NCBI GenBank assembly: GCA_022796015.1
Contig: JAAWHU010000016.1
Span: 1-49,012, forward strand
Direction of reading: 5' to 3'
Source: Hungatella sp.
GTDB lineage: Bacteria; Bacillota; Clostridia; Lachnospirales; Lachnospiraceae
DNA: 49,012 nucleotides
In this document: in pieces, positions 9,505 through 18,567 of the stretch
Layout of the letters: the number at the start of each line of letters is the position of its first letter
How positions within the stretch are numbered: the first letter of the stretch is position 1
The notes under the pieces: generated by a model
Seen by the model: the letters and a program-made list of their open reading frames with translations, nothing else
What the model was told of the DNA's origin: nothing
The model's database searches: none
Translations under genes and position numbers: made by a program

Positions 9505-9561
9505 AAAAGTTTACTAATACTAACTGATAATAAATATAATTAAAAAGTTTAGTAATAATAA
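9505..9561. promoter_or_regulatory. Tandem operator repeats upstream of the pot operon
   Basis: The 19-bp unit AAAAGTTTACTAATACTAA (9505-9523) recurs as AAAAGTTTAGTAATAATAA (9543-9561), with 17 of 19 identical bases, in the same orientation and 38 bp apart. They lie 38-94 bp before the regulator start codon, as expected for XRE-cupin binding sites. Confidence 0.6.
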
Positions 9562-9678
9562 ACAAAGTGCAAATCCCATTATACAGAAAAATATGCCGCT
9601 GTCAATAGATTTTTTATGAAATCTATGATATTATATTTTTAGCTTAATAAACTCAGGAAATCCAGGAGGATCAGTAAG

Positions 9679-10725
9679 ATGAAGGGTGTATATATGGCAT
9701 ATGTAGGTTCCTATTCCTACACAGGCAATGCAAAGGGCATCACTGTTTATGATGTGGATGTTGAGAATGGAACATTTAAGGAACGTTGTGAGATGGAGAT
9801 TGACAATTCTTCTTATCTGGTGCCGGCAGCCAACGGCAAAACTCTGTATTCCATAGCAGACGAAGGAGTGGTATCCTACCGGATCCATGAGAACGGAAGC
9901 ATTACCAGACTAAATACGGCCAATATCAGAGGCATGAGGGGATGCCAGCTGTCTGTGGAGCCGGAGGGAAAGTTCCTTTTTGTGTCAGGATATCATGATG
10001 GCAAAGCCACGGTGATGAACTTAAACCCTGATGGAACCATAGGAAGCATCGCGGCAGGAGTGTATCACAAGGGCCTGGGCAGTGTGGCGGAGAGAACCTT
10101 CCGTCCCCACATCAGCTGTACCAGAATGACGCCTGACAGAAAGTTTGTTATGGTGGCTGATTTAGGTGTGGATCAGGTAAAGATCTACAAATTCACAGAC
10201 GGACATCTGGTGCTGGTAGACGCCATTCCCTGTGACCTGGAATCCGCCCCCAGGCATTTTATATTCAGTTCCGATAGAAAATTCATCTATCTCATGTATG
10301 AAGTAAAGAATGTAATAGATGTGTATACTTATGAGACAGGGAAGCGTTCACCTAAGATCGAGAAGATCCAGACCATACCCACCACTGGAAAACGCTTAAG
10401 CCAGCTGACAGCGGCCTGTGCCATCCGGTTCTCCTCCGACGAGAAATACTTATTCTGCAGCAACGCAGGGGACGATACGGTAAGTATCTTTAAGAGGGAC
10501 GAGAATACAGGTCTTCTGGAGCTGATGTGCTGCCTGCCTGTCAGCGGCGCCTACCCTAAGGATATTGCCATCTTCCCGGACGATAAGCATTTGGCTTGCT
10601 TTAATCACGAATCCGGCACCATCACCTTCTTTAAGGTGGATTATGAGAAGGGCCTTTTAATTATGAGCGGAAAGCCTTTAAAGGTAGACGAGCCCAACTG
10701 CTGTGCCATCGTGAAGGTGCGCTAG
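9679..10725 (+). CDS. Lactonase-family seven-bladed beta-propeller protein
   Basis: Cytoplasmic protein of 348 aa related to 6-phosphogluconolactonase (Pgl/YkgB type, PF10282). It begins MAYVGSYSYTG and carries blade repeats such as LSVEPEGKFLFVSGYHDG, MTPDRKFVMVADLGVDQVKIYKF and FSSDEKYLFCSNAGDDTVSIF. The start at 9679 has AGGAGG 10 bases upstream; an in-frame ATG at 9694 has none. The stop is one base from the aroC start, so the two are coupled. A substrate lactone is not evident. The rpiB gene downstream hints at pentose phosphate metabolism, but only weakly. Confidence 0.85.
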   Translation: MKGVYMAYVGSYSYTGNAKGITVYDVDVENGTFKERCEMEIDNSSYLVPAANGKTLYSIADEGVVSYRIHENGSITRLNTANIRGMRGCQLSVEPEGKFLFVSGYHDGKATVMNLNPDGTIGSIAAGVYHKGLGSVAERTFRPHISCTRMTPDRKFVMVADLGVDQVKIYKFTDGHLVLVDAIPCDLESAPRHFIFSSDRKFIYLMYEVKNVIDVYTYETGKRSPKIEKIQTIPTTGKRLSQLTAACAIRFSSDEKYLFCSNAGDDTVSIFKRDENTGLLELMCCLPVSGAYPKDIAIFPDDKHLACFNHESGTITFFKVDYEKGLLIMSGKPLKVDEPNCCAIVKVR

Positions 10726-10726
10726 T

Positions 10727-11830
10727 ATGGCCGGTTCTGTATGGGGTACCCTGCTGACCATGACCACCTGGGGAGAGTCCCATGGGAAGGGGCTGGGAGT
10801 GGTGGTGGATGGCTGTCCGGCAGGCCTGCCTCTTTGTGAAGCCGACATTCAGAAGTATCTTCAGAGGAGGAAGCCGGGGCAAAGCCGGTTTACCACGAAG
10901 CGGCAGGAAGAAGACGCGGTGGAGATCTTATCGGGGGTTTTTGAGGGAAGGACTACGGGAACCCCCATTTCCCTTATGGTGCGCAATACCGACCAGCGCT
11001 CCCATGACTATGATGCCATAAAAGATTTGTACCGCCCCGGCCATGCCGATTATACCTTTGATAAAAAGTATGGTTTTCGGGATTACCGGGGCGGCGGTCG
11101 GTCCTCGGGGCGGGAGACTATAGGCCGGGTGGCGGCAGGCGCCATAGGGGCCAAGCTCCTTGAAAGTCTGGGAGTCTATGTGGCTGCCTACACCAGGTCT
11201 GTGGGGGAAGTGGAGATTGACGATGCCCGCTTTGACCTTGAGGAGCGGATGAATAACGGGCTGTGTATGCCCGATGCCCAGGCAGCCCTTCGGGCTCAGG
11301 AATATCTGGAGTCTCTTATGGAACGGGGGGATTCTGCCGGAGGTGTGGCGGAGTGCATGATCTGGGGGCTGCCGGCTGGGGTGGGGGAACCTGTCTTTGA
11401 GAAGCTGGACGCCAGACTGGCCCATGCCGCCATGTCCATAGGCGCCGTAAAAGGCGTGGAGATCGGAAGCGGGTTTAGGGCCTCCAGAATGGTGGGTTCA
11501 GAGAACAACGATCCCTTTATAAGAGGCGCGGACGGCGCCGTGACCAAGGCTTCCAACCACGCCGGGGGGATCCTGGGAGGGATCAGCGATGGCAGTCCGG
11601 TGGTGATGCGGGTGAGCTTTAAGCCGACTCCCTCTGTTTCCCTTACCCAAAAGACCGTGAACTGCTGCGGGGAAGAGGTGGAAACCGTGGTAAAAGGCCG
11701 CCATGACCCCATTGTGGTGCCCAGGGCTGTAGTGGTGCTGGAAGCCATGGCCGCATTTACGGCAGCGGACCTTCTTTTAGTAAGCATGACATCAAGAATA
11801 GACAGAATACAGGATTTTTTTGCTGGATGA
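10727..11830 (+). CDS. aroC: Chorismate synthase AroC
   Basis: Converts 5-enolpyruvylshikimate-3-phosphate to chorismate using reduced FMN (367 aa, normal length). Diagnostic motifs are WGESHGKGLG near the N-terminus, RPGHADYTFDKKYG, RGGGRSSGRET and GGISDGSPVVMRV. It is out of place as a lone aromatic gene between the lactonase and rpiB. It starts one base after the lactonase stop with only a weak GAAGG site, which suggests coupled translation, and its stop overlaps an ATG of the rpiB leader. Confidence 0.96.
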   Translation: MAGSVWGTLLTMTTWGESHGKGLGVVVDGCPAGLPLCEADIQKYLQRRKPGQSRFTTKRQEEDAVEILSGVFEGRTTGTPISLMVRNTDQRSHDYDAIKDLYRPGHADYTFDKKYGFRDYRGGGRSSGRETIGRVAAGAIGAKLLESLGVYVAAYTRSVGEVEIDDARFDLEERMNNGLCMPDAQAALRAQEYLESLMERGDSAGGVAECMIWGLPAGVGEPVFEKLDARLAHAAMSIGAVKGVEIGSGFRASRMVGSENNDPFIRGADGAVTKASNHAGGILGGISDGSPVVMRVSFKPTPSVSLTQKTVNCCGEEVETVVKGRHDPIVVPRAVVVLEAMAAFTAADLLLVSMTSRIDRIQDFFAG

Positions 11831-11844
11831 GGAGAACAGACATT

Positions 11845-12285
11845 ATGAGAATTGCAATCGGTAACGACCATGCCGGCGTAGAGATGAAGAATATAGTCAA
11901 GGCCCACCTGGAAGAGAAAGGCATTGAAGTGACAGACTTTGGGTGCAGCACATCCCAGTCCTGTGATTATCCCGTATACGGAGAGAAGGTGGGAAAGGCC
12001 GTGGCTTTGGGAGAGGCGGACTTAGGCATTGTGATCTGCGGCACAGGTGTGGGAATCTCCATGGCGGCAGGTAAGGTGAAGGGAGTCAGGGTCTGTGTGT
12101 GCAGCGAGCCCTGCACAGCCAGACTGTCCAAAATGCACAACAATTCCAATGTGCTGGCATTCGGAGCCAGAATTATAGGGGCCGAGATGGCCCTGATGAT
12201 TACAGATGCCTGGCTGGATGCAGAGTATGAGGGAAGCGAGAGGCATGAGAGACGGATTCGGATGCTGATGGAGCTGGAGGGATAA
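11845..12285 (+). CDS. rpiB: Ribose-5-phosphate isomerase B
   Basis: Interconverts ribose-5-phosphate and ribulose-5-phosphate (146 aa). It has the RpiB start MRIAIGNDHAG, catalytic Cys65 in ICGTGVGIS, and HNNSNVLAFGARIIG. The start at 11845 is chosen because it gives the conserved N-terminus and has GAGGAG 10 bases upstream; an in-frame ATG at 11827 overlaps the aroC stop but would add six unrelated residues. LacAB-type isomerases are similar, but the Cys65 motif and the single-gene form favour RpiB. Confidence 0.92.
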   Translation: MRIAIGNDHAGVEMKNIVKAHLEEKGIEVTDFGCSTSQSCDYPVYGEKVGKAVALGEADLGIVICGTGVGISMAAGKVKGVRVCVCSEPCTARLSKMHNNSNVLAFGARIIGAEMALMITDAWLDAEYEGSERHERRIRMLMELEG

Positions 12286-12326
12286 CTGCAAAGGGGCTTA
12301 CAATCAGAAAAGGATAGGGGAAAGTG

Positions 12327-13292
12327 ATGAGGAATATCGTGGTAACCATACCTGCAAAGGACAGGCATAAGGAATATCTGGAGAAGATAGGGGAGGGATG
12401 CAGGTTTTTGTATACCGCCCCCTCGGCAGTGACAGGGGATGATCTTCGGGATGCGGAGATTATCATAGGCAACGTAGCCCCCGGGCTTCTGAAGGCGGCC
12501 AAAAACTTAAAGTGGATACAGCTGAATTCTGCTGGATCGGATAATTATTGTGTTCCGGGGGTGCTGAGGCCGGGGACAATTCTGACTAATTCCACGGGGG
12601 CTTACGGGCTGGCGATTTCCGAGTATATGGTGGGAATGTCCTTTGTCCTCCAGAATAAGTTCTACCAGTACTGCCGCAACCAGCAGGATCATCTGTGGAA
12701 GGATCAGGGCCCGGTTACGTCAGTGTATGGTTCTACTACACTGGCAGTTGGATTGGGGGACATCGGCGGAGAGTATGCAAAGCGGATGAAGGCTCTGGGA
12801 AGCCATACCATAGGAGTCAGAAGGACGCCGGGAGAGAAGCCGGATTATCTTGATGAGCTTTATACGACGGAGAGCTTGGACCAACTGCTTCCAAGAGCCG
12901 ACTTTGTGGCGCTGTCACTGCCCAACAGCCCTTCCACCTGCCGGATCATGGACGAGAGGCGGCTGCGCCTTATGAAGCCGGGAGCATTTCTTATTAATGT
13001 GGGAAGGGGCAATGCCATAGACACGGAGGCACTTTGTAACGTCCTGGCGGAGGGGCATTTAGGGGGCTGCGGCGTGGATGTGACGGACCCGGAACCTTTG
13101 CCTGAGGATCATCCTCTGTGGGATGCGCCCAGAATGGTGATTACCCCCCATATTTCCGGTCAGTATCATCTTGCGGAGACGTTTGAGCGGATCGTGAGAA
13201 TTGCCGGCGGAAATCTGGAGAAGTTTCTGACAGGGGATCTCGGCGGAATGAAGAACCTGGTAGATTTTGAGACAGGATACAGAAAACGTTAA
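12327..13292 (+). CDS. D-isomer-specific 2-hydroxyacid dehydrogenase
   Basis: NAD(P)-dependent reductase of 2-ketoacids (321 aa). It has the Rossmann motif GLGDIGGEYAKRM at about 140-152, the Arg region LINVGRGNAID, the Glu region DVTDPEPLPEDHPLW, and the catalytic His in TPHISGQYH. The N-terminal catalytic lobe is divergent, so substrate is not assignable (glyoxylate, hydroxypyruvate or phenylpyruvate types are possible). ATG 12327 lies 6 bases after AGGGG; the GTG just before it (12324) is an equally possible start. It is 41 bp after rpiB and probably cotranscribed. Confidence 0.9.
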   Translation: MRNIVVTIPAKDRHKEYLEKIGEGCRFLYTAPSAVTGDDLRDAEIIIGNVAPGLLKAAKNLKWIQLNSAGSDNYCVPGVLRPGTILTNSTGAYGLAISEYMVGMSFVLQNKFYQYCRNQQDHLWKDQGPVTSVYGSTTLAVGLGDIGGEYAKRMKALGSHTIGVRRTPGEKPDYLDELYTTESLDQLLPRADFVALSLPNSPSTCRIMDERRLRLMKPGAFLINVGRGNAIDTEALCNVLAEGHLGGCGVDVTDPEPLPEDHPLWDAPRMVITPHISGQYHLAETFERIVRIAGGNLEKFLTGDLGGMKNLVDFETGYRKR

Positions 13293-13319
13293 GAGAAAGG
13301 GTCGTCAGGGACAACACCA

Positions 13320-13970
13320 ATGGAGATTCAAGGTTTGATTGTATTTTGTATGGAGCTAATGGGAACCATTGCCTTTGCCGCCTCCGGCGCCATGGTGGGC
13401 ATCAACCGTCAGATGGATATTTTCGGAGTGTGCGTATTGGGTGTGGTCACTTCCGTAGGCGGCGGCATGACAAGGGATATGATCCTGGGCAATGTGCCGG
13501 GGGCTTTGATTCAGCCGATTTATGTGGGAGTGGCAGTGGTTACCACTATGGTGGTATTCTTTAGCCTGTACTTTAGAAAAGGGCTTTTAAAGGGAAGACT
13601 GGGTATCTGGTATGATAAGGCCATGCTGGTTATGGATTCCATTGGCCTTGGAGTCTTTACCGTAGTAGGAGTTACCACAGGGATTGACAACGGATACCTG
13701 GAAAATACCTTTCTGCTCACGTTCTTAGGAACCCTTACAGGGGTGGGAGGAGGCCTGCTGAGAGACGTGATGGCAGGCGTGCCCCCCTATATCTTTGTAA
13801 AGCATGTCTATGCCTGTGCTTCTGTGGCAGGCGCCGTCAGCTGTGTCTGGATCTACCGGATGTTCGGTCAGATTCCAGCCATGATTTTCTCGTCCATTCT
13901 TGTGGTGGTCATTCGGTTTTTGGCGGCCTACTACCATTGGAATCTGCCTCACATGAAGACGGACGGCTGA
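13320..13970 (+). CDS. TRIC-type cation channel (UPF0126/YadS family)
   Basis: Membrane protein (216 aa) with about seven hydrophobic segments built as two repeats. Each repeat has the conserved kinked-helix motif, VTSVGGGMTRDMILGNVP (about 40-57) and LTGVGGGLLRDVMAGVPP (about 140-157). Prokaryotic TRIC proteins form trimeric monovalent cation channels; physiological roles remain uncertain. The ribosome site is weak. The 3' end overlaps the convergent glycosyltransferase gene by 62 bp. Confidence 0.92.
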   Translation: MEIQGLIVFCMELMGTIAFAASGAMVGINRQMDIFGVCVLGVVTSVGGGMTRDMILGNVPGALIQPIYVGVAVVTTMVVFFSLYFRKGLLKGRLGIWYDKAMLVMDSIGLGVFTVVGVTTGIDNGYLENTFLLTFLGTLTGVGGGLLRDVMAGVPPYIFVKHVYACASVAGAVSCVWIYRMFGQIPAMIFSSILVVVIRFLAAYYHWNLPHMKTDG

Positions 13971-14832
13971 AAAGGGCACGAAAGAGCCGTACTTCCATGC
14001 GGATCCCCCAGAACCATAGCTTTGCCACAGACTCCTGAAAGGGATTAATATAAAGGTAATGCTTCATATAATATAAGACGCTGGTCTCCCGAAGACGCTG
14101 CCTTTCAAGTTCTTTCTGAAAGGTCTTGCTGACAGATACGGAATGTTCATGTTTGTAAGACTTTGTCAGAAGCAGCGCCGTGCGGCGGCCCAGCGTCTTC
14201 ATTCTGTCTGCCAATACCATCTCCTCCTGGTATAAAAAAATTCCTTCATCATATCCGCCGCACTCCAGGAAAGAGGCACTGTCTACCATGAGCATGGAGC
14301 CGTGAACCGCATCTACCCACACCGCCTTTCTGCCTTTGAAATAGGAGCGGGGATAGTAAAGGACAAAGCCAAACAGCCGATGGCTGACAGGCCCCATGTA
14401 CAGAAGCTGTCTTATAAAGCCGTAGTTTTTCCAGCAGCTTCTAAGGGGCTTGTAATGCTTGTCCTCCATAAGGGCGGAAGCAACCCCAGCGTCAGGGTGG
14501 TTCTGAAAAATACGGGCCAGCCCCAGAATGCAGGACTCGTCAAAGGACACGTCAGGGTTGGCGATGATTACATGGGTGGCATGGTTGTGCTCTGCGGCAT
14601 AGCGGACCCCCAGATTGTTGCCGGCCCCATAGCCGCCGTTGCAGGGAGCCTGGACAACAGAGATCTTCTTGTTCTGGCCTGCCAGCAGATTCAGCCGCGT
14701 CAGTGAATCGTCGGTGGAGGCATTGTCCACAATGACAATCTGTTCTAAGGAGGAATAGGGACTGATTCGGCGGACCAGCTTTTCGGTAGCTGGGGCGTCA
14801 TTGTAATTGACGATTACACAGTTAATTTTCAT
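13909..14832 (-). CDS. GT2 glycosyltransferase (rhamnosyltransferase-like)
   Basis: Family 2 glycosyltransferase (307 aa). It has the GT-A start INCVIVNYND, the nucleotide-sugar motif IVIVDNASTDDS, and NNLGVRYA...HVIIANPDVSF in place of the DxD region, as in WbbL-like rhamnosyltransferases. The start at 14832 (MKINCV) is used because AAAGGGG precedes it; the longer GTG-initiated reading would lie inside the upstream gene. It overlaps the end of the 676-aa glycosyltransferase by 11 bp, so the two are coupled. Acceptor and donor are unknown. Confidence 0.88.
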   Translation of the reverse strand: MKINCVIVNYNDAPATEKLVRRISPYSSLEQIVIVDNASTDDSLTRLNLLAGQNKKISVVQAPCNGGYGAGNNLGVRYAAEHNHATHVIIANPDVSFDESCILGLARIFQNHPDAGVASALMEDKHYKPLRSCWKNYGFIRQLLYMGPVSHRLFGFVLYYPRSYFKGRKAVWVDAVHGSMLMVDSASFLECGGYDEGIFLYQEEMVLADRMKTLGRRTALLLTKSYKHEHSVSVSKTFQKELERQRLRETSVLYYMKHYLYINPFQESVAKLWFWGIRMEVRLFRALFSRPSSCEADSNGSRPPKTE

Positions 14833-16852
14833 GGATATCTGCCCCTTTCCCGGCACTTGAATCAGTCGTTTCTTTTTTGGGACGGCTGTTTGTTATTTGG
14901 AATTCGGAGGGTATGGTGATAATCTGAGCCGCCGTCTGGAGCAGGGAACTCTTAAAAAAGCCGTATCGGACAATGGTTTTTAAGCGGTCCGCACCATTCA
15001 TTCGGGGCAGAGACAAAAAGGCGCCAAGGGTGCGGTGCTGGGCGGGACTTAGCTGTTCCTTAAATTCTCGTTTTAACGCCGCGGCCTGCAGGAACATCAG
15101 GCGGTAATTGTCCTCCACCTCTTTCTGTCTGCGGCGCCGTTCTCTCAGGTCTTCAAGACTTCCCGTCCTTTTTGCCCCCAGGGCATTGCCGCCGTGCTGA
15201 CGATACATGGAGAGGGGCTCCCTCACACAGGAGATCACTCCGAAGCAGGAGGCGCAGAGGGCGATCCACCAGTCATGCATAAAACAGGCTCGGGGCATCC
15301 CGGAACACAGCTTTAAAAGAGGACGGTTCATCATAAGAGAGCCGCCGGTTACGGGATTTTCCGCCAGGATTTCCGCCAGGGAAGTCCGCCGGGGATTGCA
15401 GCGGCTGTAGGCGAAAAAGCTGGGGCTGATCTGCCAGAGATCTTCGTCTACCACCTCCATATCTGAGAACACCAGAGCCGGCTTCCCGGCAGTCTCCACC
15501 TGTCTCATGCGTTCCAAAAGTTTCTCCACCTTATCCGGGTACCACACATCATCCTGATCGCTTAACAGAATATAATCCTCATCTGTCTGGGACATAAGCC
15601 AGAAGAAATTCCTGGCGGGCCGGGGCATGTGGGAGCATAAGGCGGCCCAGGGGCCCTGGTCAGGACGGTGCTTTAAGAATACCCGGTCAGGATAATATCT
15701 TTGGTACTGTTCCAGAAATTCCCTGGTTCCATCGGTGGATCCATCATCGGAGACAATGATCTTAAGATCCCAGGCAGTCTGAGCCAGAATGGAATCCAGC
15801 TGGGCTTCAATATAGTCTCTGCCGTTGTAAGATGCAAGAAGGACTGCGATTTTCTTTGGCGCATCTTCCTTCTCCCTTGAGATGCCTCTGGCCTCCACCA
15901 TCTTCATGCCGAACCCGGAACTAATCATCTCCCGGATTTTCGGACAGAGAACCGTGACATAGTTCATAAGATGATAGGCAGCCATATAGAGCTCCCGTCC
16001 CGGCTCCTTGGGAGTGCCCGCCCAGGGAGTCAGGGAGAGATAATGTTCATATACCCTCCGATAATGGTTGAAATTCCCTCTGACCCAGGGCCTTTCGTCT
16101 CCGGCATAGTGGATGATGGCCGGATGCCTTTTGGCAGTTTGAAAGGCTTTTTTGCCCACGGCTTTGTAAGTCTCTGAGCGGCGCACCAGCTCCTTGTAGG
16201 AAAAATATCGGTAATTGGAGAAAAAATTGTATTTTGGAGGGAGGAAGCAGATCTTTCCCTTCAGCACTCCGTTAATAAGATCCTGGTCACATGCAAAGAG
16301 ACGGCCTTCCTTTTCCCGGTAGAAGTCGAGGAGCTGCCTCTCGATTCCTTGCTGCCTCCACAGCTTCAGGTCAATGAGAAGGACTCCTGAATTCACATAG
16401 GCATCCTGACTGCCCAATCCGATCTTCTCCTTTACCGGCTCGTAGATGGTGGGCTCCATAACGGCGCCTGCCACATTTCCATGGAGGCAGGTGTTCCACA
16501 GCTCTTTGAGAGACCGGGTGACTACGGTATCGCAGTCTAAGTAGAGCACTCTGGTGACAGTGCCAGGAAGCAGGCTCCCCGCAAAGAGGCGCCCCATGGC
16601 GCTGATATCAAACCCCTGGGTATGGATCTGAAAATCGAATTGCTCCCGGAGATTGTCCAGATCAATCCAACGGATAGTCCTGCCGTAGCCATCCGCCATA
16701 TCCTGAAGAAGACGCCGGCTTTTGGACGTGATGCCGATGGAGAATACATAGACCGTCAGTTCCTTTCTGCTGCGGTTTCGGTCAAAGAGAGAAACCATGG
16801 ACACTGCCATATGCCTGGCATAGTTTTCGTTGGACACATAGACTATATTCAT
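14822..16852 (-). CDS. Bifunctional glycosyltransferase, GT8 plus GT2 domains
   Basis: Fusion of two glycosyltransferases (676 aa). Residues 1 to about 275 are GT8 (LgtC/GspA-like), with the DxD motif in YLDCDTV (Asp106, Asp108), YVNSGVLLIDL, and HYAGDERPW. After a linker, residues 333 to about 560 are GT2, with VLLASYNGRDYIEAQL, VSDDGSTDGT, and the DxD-type LSDQDDVW. A basic, helical tail follows. It has its own promoter and AGGAG-type site (ACGGAGG), and leads a two-gene unit with the rhamnosyltransferase-like gene. Two consecutive sugar additions by one polypeptide are inferred. Confidence 0.88.
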   Translation of the reverse strand: MNIVYVSNENYARHMAVSMVSLFDRNRSRKELTVYVFSIGITSKSRRLLQDMADGYGRTIRWIDLDNLREQFDFQIHTQGFDISAMGRLFAGSLLPGTVTRVLYLDCDTVVTRSLKELWNTCLHGNVAGAVMEPTIYEPVKEKIGLGSQDAYVNSGVLLIDLKLWRQQGIERQLLDFYREKEGRLFACDQDLINGVLKGKICFLPPKYNFFSNYRYFSYKELVRRSETYKAVGKKAFQTAKRHPAIIHYAGDERPWVRGNFNHYRRVYEHYLSLTPWAGTPKEPGRELYMAAYHLMNYVTVLCPKIREMISSGFGMKMVEARGISREKEDAPKKIAVLLASYNGRDYIEAQLDSILAQTAWDLKIIVSDDGSTDGTREFLEQYQRYYPDRVFLKHRPDQGPWAALCSHMPRPARNFFWLMSQTDEDYILLSDQDDVWYPDKVEKLLERMRQVETAGKPALVFSDMEVVDEDLWQISPSFFAYSRCNPRRTSLAEILAENPVTGGSLMMNRPLLKLCSGMPRACFMHDWWIALCASCFGVISCVREPLSMYRQHGGNALGAKRTGSLEDLRERRRRQKEVEDNYRLMFLQAAALKREFKEQLSPAQHRTLGAFLSLPRMNGADRLKTIVRYGFFKSSLLQTAAQIITIPSEFQITNSRPKKETTDSSAGKGADIHEN

Positions 16853-16876
16853 GAGAAACCTCCGTATTTTTGTTTA

Positions 16877-16905
16877 AGTCTATCACTGTTTTGAGTTTTT
16901 CTCAA
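16877..16905 (-). promoter_or_regulatory. Promoter of the two leftward glycosyltransferase genes
   Basis: TTGAGA (16900-16905), 17-bp spacer, TAGACT (16877-16882) on the minus strand. An inverted repeat TTCTCAA/TTTGAGAA (16899-16920) overlaps the -35 box and could be an operator. Confidence 0.6.
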
Positions 16906-16963
16906 GGGATAGTTTGAGAACAGGTATTGGAATGTACCGCAGGGATAAGAAATGAGAAAATTT

Positions 16964-17012
16964 CAGGGGCGTCCCAGCGGATGGAATGTAACCACCCATG
17001 GGGACGCCCCTG
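16964..17012 (-). terminator. Strong stem-loop terminator after the L,D-transpeptidase gene
   Basis: CAGGGGCGTCCC and its exact complement enclose a second inner stem (GGGTGG/CCATCC with one G-U). On the minus strand AAATTTTCTC follows the hairpin. It starts 15 bp past the transpeptidase stop. Confidence 0.75.
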
Positions 17013-17026
17013 TCTATGTAGGAAAA

Positions 17027-18478
17027 TCAGTTGGTTCCAAGGATTCTTGCAGTCTCTGCTGCGATTCCTTCCGGGGTCACAGAAGGATCTGTGGGATCCC
17101 AAGTCTGTTCAAAAGGAATCTCCGAGGCAATAGCGGGACGGTCAAAGGGTCCCGGAATGGAGCTGTTGTACACCGTGACGGAGGTGCCGAGAGCACAATG
17201 GTCATAGATCCACTTGGAGTCGGCTGTGGTCAGGCGGATACATCCGGCGGACCTGGCAATTCCTAAGTTGTTGTAGGTACTGGCCCAAACGGTGTAGGGG
17301 TTCTGCTTATCATAAATAATGGAGTGCATCAATATAGGAAGACCCGGTCCCAGACGGGTAGCATATTGGGTATGCACGTCATTGATCATGAGACGCCAGC
17401 GGTACTTCTCCGGAGTGCGGAAGGTGCCGAGAGGCGTATCGTCGCCGGTGGAGGTCAGGAAGGATTTAACAGGAATGATGAATCCGTTCCCTCCATCCTG
17501 GGCAAAAATAGTCATACAGTTCATCTCTTTGTTGATGCGGATTTGGAAAGGACCGTTGCCGCCGATAATAGGCTCCACATCGGTATACATGCGGCCATCC
17601 TCCCCGAAGTAGTACTTGTATCCGTCGACATACTGCCAGCCGGTAACAGGATAGGAGTCTACAAAATAGTAGCGGTCATTGCCCAGCCATCCCCAGCCGG
17701 TATAGTTGGAGCCATCGCCGTGGATGTAACGCATAGCGCCATCGATATACTGGATCCCATCGGGATGAGCGGATACAACAGGATTGGACATGTTCAGTCC
17801 GGGATTGGTTCCCTTGGGATAGAAGGCCATCTGATAGCCGGTAATGTAAAGTCCCTGATTCATGGTTCCTACCGTCTGGCCGTTCTTGCCCCAGCCGGTC
17901 TGCTGGCCGTTGCTTAAGGTGGCGGTGTAGTAGATGTCATAATCATTGTTTACAGGGCCGTTGAAGCGGCACTGAATCGCCTCGATGGGGGCACTGTCTG
18001 CCGTAAGGCTGGTGGACTGCCCGTTCAGCACCCAGTTGGTCCAACCGTTGGTTGAGGTGTAGGCACGGTAAAGAAAATCTCCGTGAATCTCCGTAAGGAA
18101 TGTGGAAATAGCATAAAAAGGATGGCCATCTACGGAGATAAACTGATCATTGATAAATGGCTGGGACCACTGACGCACATCGGTTAAAAGGATTGTAGTC
18201 TGCAGCTTTGGAGTTCTATGGGGAACTGTCAGCACATTGTTCACCGGGACTTCTTCAGGGACCGGCTCCGTCTCGGGCACTGTTTCCTCGACAGGAGCCT
18301 GGCTTTCTGCTCCTGGTCCGACGTGGGATTCGCTTTGTGTTTCCTGAAGTTCAGGATTCAAGCGGGGGTCAAATGCGGGACCGTAATTATCTGTGGAAGC
18401 CGCTGCGCTGACTGTACTTCCGATGATCATTGCAGCCGTAAGAAAAAGAGTTAGTCCCAACTGTTTGAATCTATTCAT
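17027..18478 (-). CDS. Secreted L,D-transpeptidase with ChW-like and cell-wall-binding repeats
   Basis: Exported peptidoglycan cross-linking or protein-anchoring enzyme (483 aa). It has a signal peptide (cleavage near residue 28), then a Pro/Glu-rich linker (about 30-90). Residues about 95-230 resemble clostridial ChW-type repeats (GWTNWVLNGQ, TGWGKNGQTVGT). Choline-binding-type units follow at about 240-305 (NYTGWGWLGNDRYYF, TGWQYVDGYKYYF). The C-terminal YkuD domain has the catalytic His region LMHSIIYD and Cys413 in SAGCIRL. It is monocistronic, ending in a strong terminator. Position inside the polysaccharide locus suggests a role in cell-envelope assembly. Confidence 0.88.
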   Translation of the reverse strand: MNRFKQLGLTLFLTAAMIIGSTVSAAASTDNYGPAFDPRLNPELQETQSESHVGPGAESQAPVEETVPETEPVPEEVPVNNVLTVPHRTPKLQTTILLTDVRQWSQPFINDQFISVDGHPFYAISTFLTEIHGDFLYRAYTSTNGWTNWVLNGQSTSLTADSAPIEAIQCRFNGPVNNDYDIYYTATLSNGQQTGWGKNGQTVGTMNQGLYITGYQMAFYPKGTNPGLNMSNPVVSAHPDGIQYIDGAMRYIHGDGSNYTGWGWLGNDRYYFVDSYPVTGWQYVDGYKYYFGEDGRMYTDVEPIIGGNGPFQIRINKEMNCMTIFAQDGGNGFIIPVKSFLTSTGDDTPLGTFRTPEKYRWRLMINDVHTQYATRLGPGLPILMHSIIYDKQNPYTVWASTYNNLGIARSAGCIRLTTADSKWIYDHCALGTSVTVYNSSIPGPFDRPAIASEIPFEQTWDPTDPSVTPEGIAAETARILGTN

Positions 18479-18567
18479 TGGATTTTCCTCCTGATTATAA
18501 TTTGCCGCCAGCCGTAAGGCTGTGCCTAATTAATTTATCACATCTAAAAGGAAAATGCCATATCTGA

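Noticed and set aside
9595..9650. Promoter for the lactonase-type gene
   Set aside because: TATATT-like boxes exist but no -35 with acceptable spacing could be settled on.
16899..16920. Inverted repeat around the GT8-GT2 promoter as an independent finding
   Set aside because: Short arms in a skewed region; noted only as a possible operator in the promoter entry.
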